From: Actinomycetes bacterium
GTDB taxonomy: Bacteria > Actinomycetota > Actinomycetes > Mycobacteriales > Mycobacteriaceae
DNA length: 10,040 bases
Assembly: GCA_023415515.1 (NCBI GenBank)
Contig: JAEZKH010000042.1
Location: 1-10,040 of the forward strand
Reading direction: 5' to 3'
The number at the start of each line of letters is the position of its first letter. Position 1 is the stretch's first letter. Shown piece after piece: positions 6,686 to 10,040 of this stretch. The notes beneath the pieces were generated by a model. It did no database searches. It saw nothing but the letters and a program-made list of their open reading frames with translations, and was not told the DNA's origin. Made by a program: the position numbers and the translations under genes.

Positions 6686-8194
6686 TCAGAAGACATCGGG
6701 GACCTTGACCTCGGTGCCGGCGTTCAACGTCTCGCCGCGGAAGAACCGCTTGGTGCCGAACGCGAAACAAGCGAGCATCAACGGGATTCCGAGAACCAGC
6801 ATGCCGACGCCGAGGACGAAGACGCCGCCGAGCGGGCCGAAGGCGGTGTAGCCGTAGTCGGGCTGCATCATGTCCTTGGCGCTGATGACGAACGCCCACG
6901 TCATCGCGACGGCACCCAACAGAGGAAAGAGCCCACGGAAGAAGAAGTTTCGCGCCGACGCGAACAACGACTTGCGGAAATACCACACGCACGAATAGGC
7001 GGTGATGCCGTAATAGAAGGCCACGGCGAGGCCGAGGGAGGCGACCGAGTCGGCGAGCGCGTTCTCCGAGAGGAAGGTCAACAGCAGGTAGAAGAACAAC
7101 GCAGAACAACCCATGACGATCGTGCCGAACGCGGGTGTCATATAGCGGGGATGCACGCGCGCGAACCGCTTCGGGATCGCCTCGTAGACGGCCATCGACA
7201 GGGTTCCGCGTGCCGTCGGCAGAATCGTGGTCTGCGTGGAAGACAGCGCCGACACCGAAATCGTAAGCAGCAGTAGCGAAGCGGCGAGTGTGCCCGCCAC
7301 CGGCTTGCCGAGGATGGTCAGCACGTCGTCGGTGTTCATGGCGTTGTTGAGGCCGATGCCGACATTGCCGAATCCGGCGAATGACTGCACCGCATAGGCG
7401 ACGAGGACGTAGGTGCACACCAGGATCAAGGTGGTGATGACCGCCGCGATGCCCGGCGTGCGGCCGGGATCCTTGGTCTCCTCACCGACGGCAAGGCATG
7501 CGTCCCAGCCCCAGTAGATGAAGATGCAGAGGATGATCGCCGCGGCGATGGAGGAGGCGTCCAGACCGCCCGGCCACAGCCAGGACAGCTGCGGGGTGAT
7601 CGCCTGGGCGCCCGCTGTGTCCGAGAAGACCCGGATGAGCGCGATGACGCTGATGATGATCAGCACGCCGAACTGGATGGCGATGAGCACGTTCTGGACC
7701 CGTTCGGACACCACGATGCCGCGGGCGCTCACCAACGTCATCGCGATGATGAAGAAGGAGCCGAGCAGGACCTTGGCGACGATGTTGTCGGCAAGCTCGT
7801 CCAGACCCAGGAACTTGAACAGGTAGATCGCGGCGATCTCGGCGACATTGGCGAGCACGATGATCGCCGAGACGGCGAGGCCCCAGCCGCCGATCCATCC
7901 GATCCACGGCCCGAACGCCTTGGTGGCCCATGTGAACGTGGTGCCGCAATCGGGGGTTTCCTGAGCGAGTTCCTTGTAGGCGAACGCCACGAGCAACATC
8001 GGAATGAAGGCGAGGATGAACATCGACGGCGCCTTCTCGCCGACGGCGAGTACGACGTAACCCAGCGTGGCGGCCAGGCTGTAGGCCGGCGCGACGGCGG
8101 CCAGCCCGATGACCACGTTGCCGACAAGGCCGATGGCACCGGCTTGCAGGCCCTTGTCGCCGACCAGCGGCGCCTCGGGTTCTTTGACGGCCAT
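6686..8194 (-). CDS. APC-family amino-acid/amine permease
   Basis: Membrane transporter of 502 residues with about 12 hydrophobic segments. The first helix region VVIGLAAVAPAYSLAATLG (27-45), the PDCGTTFTWATKAFGPWIGW stretch (81-100) leading into the third helix, and YWGWDACLAVGEETKDPGRTPG in the sixth-helix region are hallmarks of the APC superfamily branch that includes polyamine and amino-acid permeases. It is clearly different from the GabP-like permease on the other strand. Substrate is unknown; given the downstream succinate-semialdehyde dehydrogenase, GABA, putrescine or a related amine is plausible. Start at ATG 8194 is preferred: it fits the family N-terminus (acidic residues, then VGDKGLQAGAIGLVG) and lies 7 nt after a -10 box, as in a leaderless mRNA. 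The frame stays open to 8263, but that extension is Arg/His-rich and unlike a permease N-terminus. No Shine-Dalgarno sequence precedes 8194. Confidence 0.85.
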   Translation of the reverse strand: MAVKEPEAPLVGDKGLQAGAIGLVGNVVIGLAAVAPAYSLAATLGYVVLAVGEKAPSMFILAFIPMLLVAFAYKELAQETPDCGTTFTWATKAFGPWIGWIGGWGLAVSAIIVLANVAEIAAIYLFKFLGLDELADNIVAKVLLGSFFIIAMTLVSARGIVVSERVQNVLIAIQFGVLIIISVIALIRVFSDTAGAQAITPQLSWLWPGGLDASSIAAAIILCIFIYWGWDACLAVGEETKDPGRTPGIAAVITTLILVCTYVLVAYAVQSFAGFGNVGIGLNNAMNTDDVLTILGKPVAGTLAASLLLLTISVSALSSTQTTILPTARGTLSMAVYEAIPKRFARVHPRYMTPAFGTIVMGCSALFFYLLLTFLSENALADSVASLGLAVAFYYGITAYSCVWYFRKSLFASARNFFFRGLFPLLGAVAMTWAFVISAKDMMQPDYGYTAFGPLGGVFVLGVGMLVLGIPLMLACFAFGTKRFFRGETLNAGTEVKVPDVF

Positions 8195-8207
8195 GTGCGG
8201 AACAATA
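8195..8207 (-). promoter_or_regulatory. -10 box of a leaderless promoter for the permease operon
   Basis: On the - strand TATTGT (8207-8202) is followed by 7 nt and then ATG at 8194. This fits the mycobacterial TANNNT -10 element with transcription starting at the A of the start codon. A TTGAAC sequence lies upstream, but at 23 bp it is too far for a normal -35 box. Confidence 0.5.
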
Positions 8208-8215
8208 CGGTTCCG
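8198..8215. promoter_or_regulatory. Operator-like dyad over the permease promoter
   Basis: CGGAAC (8198-8203), six bases, GTTCCG (8210-8215) form a perfect 6-bp inverted repeat that contains the -10 box. A repressor bound here would block RNA polymerase. No regulator gene other than sigJ is visible nearby, and six-base arms can arise by chance in GC-rich DNA. Confidence 0.35.
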
Positions 8216-8298
8216 GTGGTGGCTCTGTGGGTTCAACGTGGAAATCGTCCGGCGGGCCTGCATCGGCGACGAAATCCGTCACCCGTTCACGGCGCTTC

Positions 8299-8310
8299 TA
8301 GAATCGAGAC
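8299..8310 (+). promoter_or_regulatory. -10 box of a leaderless promoter for sigJ
   Basis: TAGAAT (8299-8304) is followed by 6 nt and GTG 8311, which fits the TANNNT pattern of a leaderless mycobacterial start. No Shine-Dalgarno sequence precedes the GTG, no clear -35 box is visible, and no TGTCACA/CGTC (ECF41-type) motif was seen upstream, so self-activation is not suggested. Confidence 0.45.
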
Positions 8311-9264
8311 GTGACCGCAAGTACGCGAGTCAGCGAATTCGAGGAACTGCGACCGCATCTGTTGGCCGTGGCCTATCGGCTCACCGGAACGCTCGCCGAC
8401 GCCGAAGACGTCGTGCAGGACGCGTGGCTGCGATGGGAACGCGACAGCGGGTCCCGCGAGATCAACGACCTGCGGGCCTGGCTGACCACGGTGGTCAGCC
8501 GGTTGGGGTTGGACCGGTTACGGTCGGCGGCACACCGACGCGAGACCTATGTCGGCGAATGGCTGCCCGAACCCGTGGTCACCGGCTTGGACGGCAGCGA
8601 CCCGCTCGCGGCCGTGGTGGCAGCCGAGGACGCGAGGTTCGCGGCGATGGTGGTGCTCGAACGGCTGACGCCCGACCAGCGGGTGGCGTTCGTCCTGCAC
8701 GACGGCTTCGCCGTGCCGTTCGCCGAGATCGCGGCGGTGCTCGGCGTCAGTGCCACCGCGGCGCGCCAGTTGGCGTCGAGGGCCCGACGCGCGGTCGCCG
8801 TCGCGCCGGAGGGGCCGGAAGCGGTGCCCGACGACATCCACAACGAACTCGTCGGCTCTTTGCTGGCCGCGCTCGCCGCGGGTGATATGAACGCCGTTGT
8901 GCGCCTTCTGCATCCGAGGGTCACCTTCACCGGCGACGCCAACCGGATGGCGCCGACGGCGGCGCGGGTGATCCACGGGCCGGACAGGGTCGCGCGGTTC
9001 CTGTTCGGTCTCGCCAAGCGGTACGGGCCGAACTTCCTCGCCACCGCCCAACCGGCCCTGGTCAACGGCCAACTCGGCAGCTACACCCCCGGCGCGCCTG
9101 CCGGCGGTGCCTACCCTGCGATGGCCCCGCGGGTGACCGCAATGTCTGTGCGCGACGGAAAGATCTGCGCCATCTGGGATGTCGCGAACCCGGACAAGTT
9201 CACCGGCTCTCCGATGCGGCCTGATCCTCGGCCCACGGAACCCGGCACGCGTCACCGGAGCTGA
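8311..9264 (+). CDS. sigJ: ECF RNA polymerase sigma factor SigJ (ECF41 group)
   Basis: Alternative sigma factor of 317 residues. Region sigma-2 spans about 10-75 (LRPHLLAVAYRLTGTLADAE, DVVQDAWLRW, RAWLTTVVSRLGLDRLRSA), followed by the linker motif WLPEP (84-88). Region sigma-4 spans about 112-162 (LERLTPDQRVAFVLHDGF, then the helix-turn-helix with ATAARQLASRARR). The C-terminal SnoaL-like domain (about 177-300) is the fused regulatory extension of ECF41 factors and replaces an anti-sigma factor; it ends in NPDKFTG. Nearly every block matches remembered M. tuberculosis SigJ. The DGGG motif common in ECF41 extensions is replaced by GDANRM (208-213), much as in SigJ. The role inferred for the group is a stress response (SigJ has been linked to hydrogen peroxide resistance). 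Its 3' end overlaps the convergent decarboxylase-like gene by 65 bp, the usual type of ECF41 target. GTG start follows a -10 box by 6 nt. Confidence 0.93.
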   Translation: MTASTRVSEFEELRPHLLAVAYRLTGTLADAEDVVQDAWLRWERDSGSREINDLRAWLTTVVSRLGLDRLRSAAHRRETYVGEWLPEPVVTGLDGSDPLAAVVAAEDARFAAMVVLERLTPDQRVAFVLHDGFAVPFAEIAAVLGVSATAARQLASRARRAVAVAPEGPEAVPDDIHNELVGSLLAALAAGDMNAVVRLLHPRVTFTGDANRMAPTAARVIHGPDRVARFLFGLAKRYGPNFLATAQPALVNGQLGSYTPGAPAGGAYPAMAPRVTAMSVRDGKICAIWDVANPDKFTGSPMRPDPRPTEPGTRHRS

Positions 9265-9802
9265 AGCCCTGCTCGGTGATGCCCAGCGCCGAGTACATCC
9301 GTGCCCGCATGTTCTCCAGTCCGACCTGATAGGTCAGCTCGACCACGCCGTCGTCGCCGAAGCGGCGTCTGAGGTCGTCGACCTGCTCGTCGGTGATGGT
9401 GTGCGGATCGGTGGTCATCGCGTCGGCGTAGGCGATGACGGCCCGTTCGTCGTCGGTGAACAGCGGAGAGGTCGCGTAGTCGTCGACGTGTTTGAGCCGG
9501 TCGACGTCGAGGCCCTCGAGGCGGATCAGCATCGACCCGAAGTCCACACACCACGAGCATCCGACCGTGCGCGCGGTCCAGAACACCGCCAACTCGCGGA
9601 CGCTGACGGGCAATTTCTTCGAGCCGGACTGGACGAGCATCTCGTGGACGCCGTTGGCCATCAGAAGCCGCGGATGATGCGCCGCGACGGTGAACGGCTC
9701 GGGCACCTCGCCGAACTTCCGCCTGGCGAACCTGTACATCAGCTTGGTCACCAGCGACGTGCGCTGCGGGGGAAGGGGAGCGATGCGGGTTTTCTGTGTC
9801 AT
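9200..9802 (-). CDS. Carboxymuconolactone decarboxylase/AhpD-like protein (ECF41 partner)
   Basis: Soluble 200-residue protein of the CMD/AhpD superfamily. The core is SVRELAVFWTARTVGCSWCVDFG (67-89) with the redox pair Cys82/Cys85 and Glu70, 12 residues before the first Cys as in AhpD's proton-relay Glu. The position four after the second Cys, His in AhpD, is Gly89, so full AhpD peroxidase-reductase chemistry is doubtful. A CxxC thiol-redox or hydroperoxide-related role is the best guess. DDERAVIAYADAMT (117-130), ITDEQVDDLRRRFGDDGVVELTYQVGLENMRAR and ITEQGFSSGDAC are common blocks in this subgroup. Start at ATG 9802 is chosen because TRIAPLPP is a typical N-terminus and because the ECF41-type promoter places transcription start at or next to this codon. 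The open frame to 10006 would run through the promoter and palindrome. CMD genes are one of the three classic partners of ECF41 sigma factors. Confidence 0.88.
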   Translation of the reverse strand: MTQKTRIAPLPPQRTSLVTKLMYRFARRKFGEVPEPFTVAAHHPRLLMANGVHEMLVQSGSKKLPVSVRELAVFWTARTVGCSWCVDFGSMLIRLEGLDVDRLKHVDDYATSPLFTDDERAVIAYADAMTTDPHTITDEQVDDLRRRFGDDGVVELTYQVGLENMRARMYSALGITEQGFSSGDACRVPWAEDQAASESR

Positions 9803-9820
9803 ACCCCCTAGACGACACAG
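9794..9820. repeat. Short inverted repeat around the decarboxylase start
   Basis: CTGTGTC (9794-9800) and GACACAG (9814-9820) are perfect 7-bp inverted arms separated by 13 bp. They flank the start codon and the CGTC -10 element. The repeat could be an operator, or chance similarity driven by the GTGTC-rich promoter. Confidence 0.3.
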
Positions 9821-9837
9821 CCCGCCGAGGTGTGACA
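9811..9837 (-). promoter_or_regulatory. ECF41 (SigJ)-type promoter
   Basis: On the - strand TGTCACA (9837-9831), exactly 16 bases (9830-9815), then CGTC (9814-9811). This equals the published ECF41 promoter pattern as I remember it. The start codon at 9802 lies 8 nt after CGTC, so the transcript is expected to be leaderless or nearly so. The AGGGGGT just before ATG is too close to serve as a normal Shine-Dalgarno site. Confidence 0.8.
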
Positions 9838-9898
9838 CGCGAAACGACATTCCAGCACCAGAAGTGCGAGTAAACGCGTGCTGGAATGTCGTTTCGCG
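9838..9898. repeat. 21-bp perfect inverted repeat with 19-nt loop
   Basis: The left arm 9838-9858 (beginning CGCGAAACGACATT) is the exact reverse complement of the right arm 9878-9898; the loop is 9859-9877. The left arm directly abuts the TGTCACA -35 element of the decarboxylase promoter, and the right arm ends 7 bp before the stop of the upstream gene. It would form a strong hairpin in RNA and could end transcription of that gene, though no T-run follows on the - strand. It could equally be one copy of a dispersed palindromic element. No transposase or terminal duplication is seen. Confidence 0.8.
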
Positions 9899-9905
9899 GG
9901 AGAAA

Positions 9906-10040
9906 CTACGGAGCGGGGACTCCGACGCACGTGCTGCCCACGCACGCACCGGCGCCGCCGGGCCCTGCGCCTGCACCCGCGCCCGGCACGCCTGCGGTCG
10001 CCCCACCGGGACCGGCTCCTGCGCCTGCGCCGCCTGCGCC
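9906..10040 (-). CDS. C-terminal end of a Gly/Ala-rich protein (partial, unknown function)
   Basis: The last 44 codons and TAG stop (9908-9906) of a - strand frame that runs off the window edge. The residues are a low-complexity Gly/Ala/Pro tail (GAGAGPGGA, GVPGAGAGAGPGGAG) followed by ACVGSTCVGVPAP with two cysteines, which could form a disulfide in an exported protein. Such tails are seen in mycobacterial exported or cell-wall proteins, but I recognise no family. The opposite strand is also open here and reads as Pro/Ala-rich (from ATG 9886), so strand choice is uncertain. The - strand is preferred because its stop falls just before the palindrome and its ending is not purely repetitive. 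Confidence 0.5.
   Translation of the reverse strand, partial: GAGGAGAGAGPGGATAGVPGAGAGAGPGGAGACVGSTCVGVPAP

Noticed and set aside
6278..7276. 332-aa open frame on the + strand across the Usp and APC permease genes
   Set aside because: Low-complexity Arg/Glu/Asp/His-rich shadow of two well-supported - strand genes.
8195..8263. 23-residue N-terminal extension of the APC permease
   Set aside because: Arg/His-rich and unlike permease N-termini; it also covers the -10 box and dyad.
9838..9898. Palindrome as the terminal repeats of an insertion sequence, or a CRISPR repeat
   Set aside because: Only 61 bp in total, no transposase, no repeated unit-spacer pattern and no flanking duplication seen.
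9803..10006. N-terminal extension of the decarboxylase-like protein
   Set aside because: It would translate the ECF41 promoter and the palindrome; the family N-terminus starts at ATG 9802.

Overview
The window is GC-rich and densely coded, with short intergenic gaps. It looks like actinobacterial DNA, most likely from a Mycobacterium/Mycolicibacterium. The best pointer is a near-textbook SigJ-type sigma factor at 8311-9264. Apparent leaderless genes, with a TANNNT box 6-7 nt before the start codon, also fit mycobacteria. I see no tRNA, rRNA, CRISPR array, transposase or prophage gene.

Region A (1-4409, + strand) is a probable operon of three genes: a 5'-truncated gamma-aminobutyraldehyde dehydrogenase (PatD type), a GabP-like GABA/amino-acid permease, and a cytoplasmic Ntn-hydrolase of the gamma-glutamyltransferase superfamily. 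The last two overlap by an ATGA start/stop junction. Region B (4413-8194, - strand) is a second compact operon, read in the order APC-family permease, two-domain universal stress protein, succinate-semialdehyde dehydrogenase (Sad/GabD type). Regions A and B converge with only 3 bp between their stop codons. Both fit 4-aminobutyraldehyde/GABA/succinate-semialdehyde metabolism (polyamine or GABA use): uptake by one or both permeases, aldehyde to GABA by the first dehydrogenase, and succinate semialdehyde to succinate by the second. The GABA aminotransferase that would link the two oxidations is not in the window.

Region C (8195-9837) holds an ECF sigma factor (SigJ, ECF41 group, with a C-terminal SnoaL-like domain), transcribed divergently from the Region B operon and convergent with a carboxymuconolactone decarboxylase/AhpD-like gene whose 3' end overlaps it by 65 bp. 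The decarboxylase gene is preceded by an exact match to the ECF41 promoter pattern as I remember it (TGTCACA, 16 nt, CGTC), so sigma factor and target appear to sit side by side.

Region D (9838-10040) has a perfect 21-bp inverted repeat with a 19-nt loop that directly abuts that promoter, then the probable 3' end of a Gly/Ala-rich protein read from the - strand and cut by the window edge.

Nothing here is an obviously unprecedented system. The points most worth checking are the ECF41 regulon signal, the long palindrome, the substituted substrate pocket of the GGT-like enzyme in a GABA operon, and the operator-like dyad over the permease promoter.
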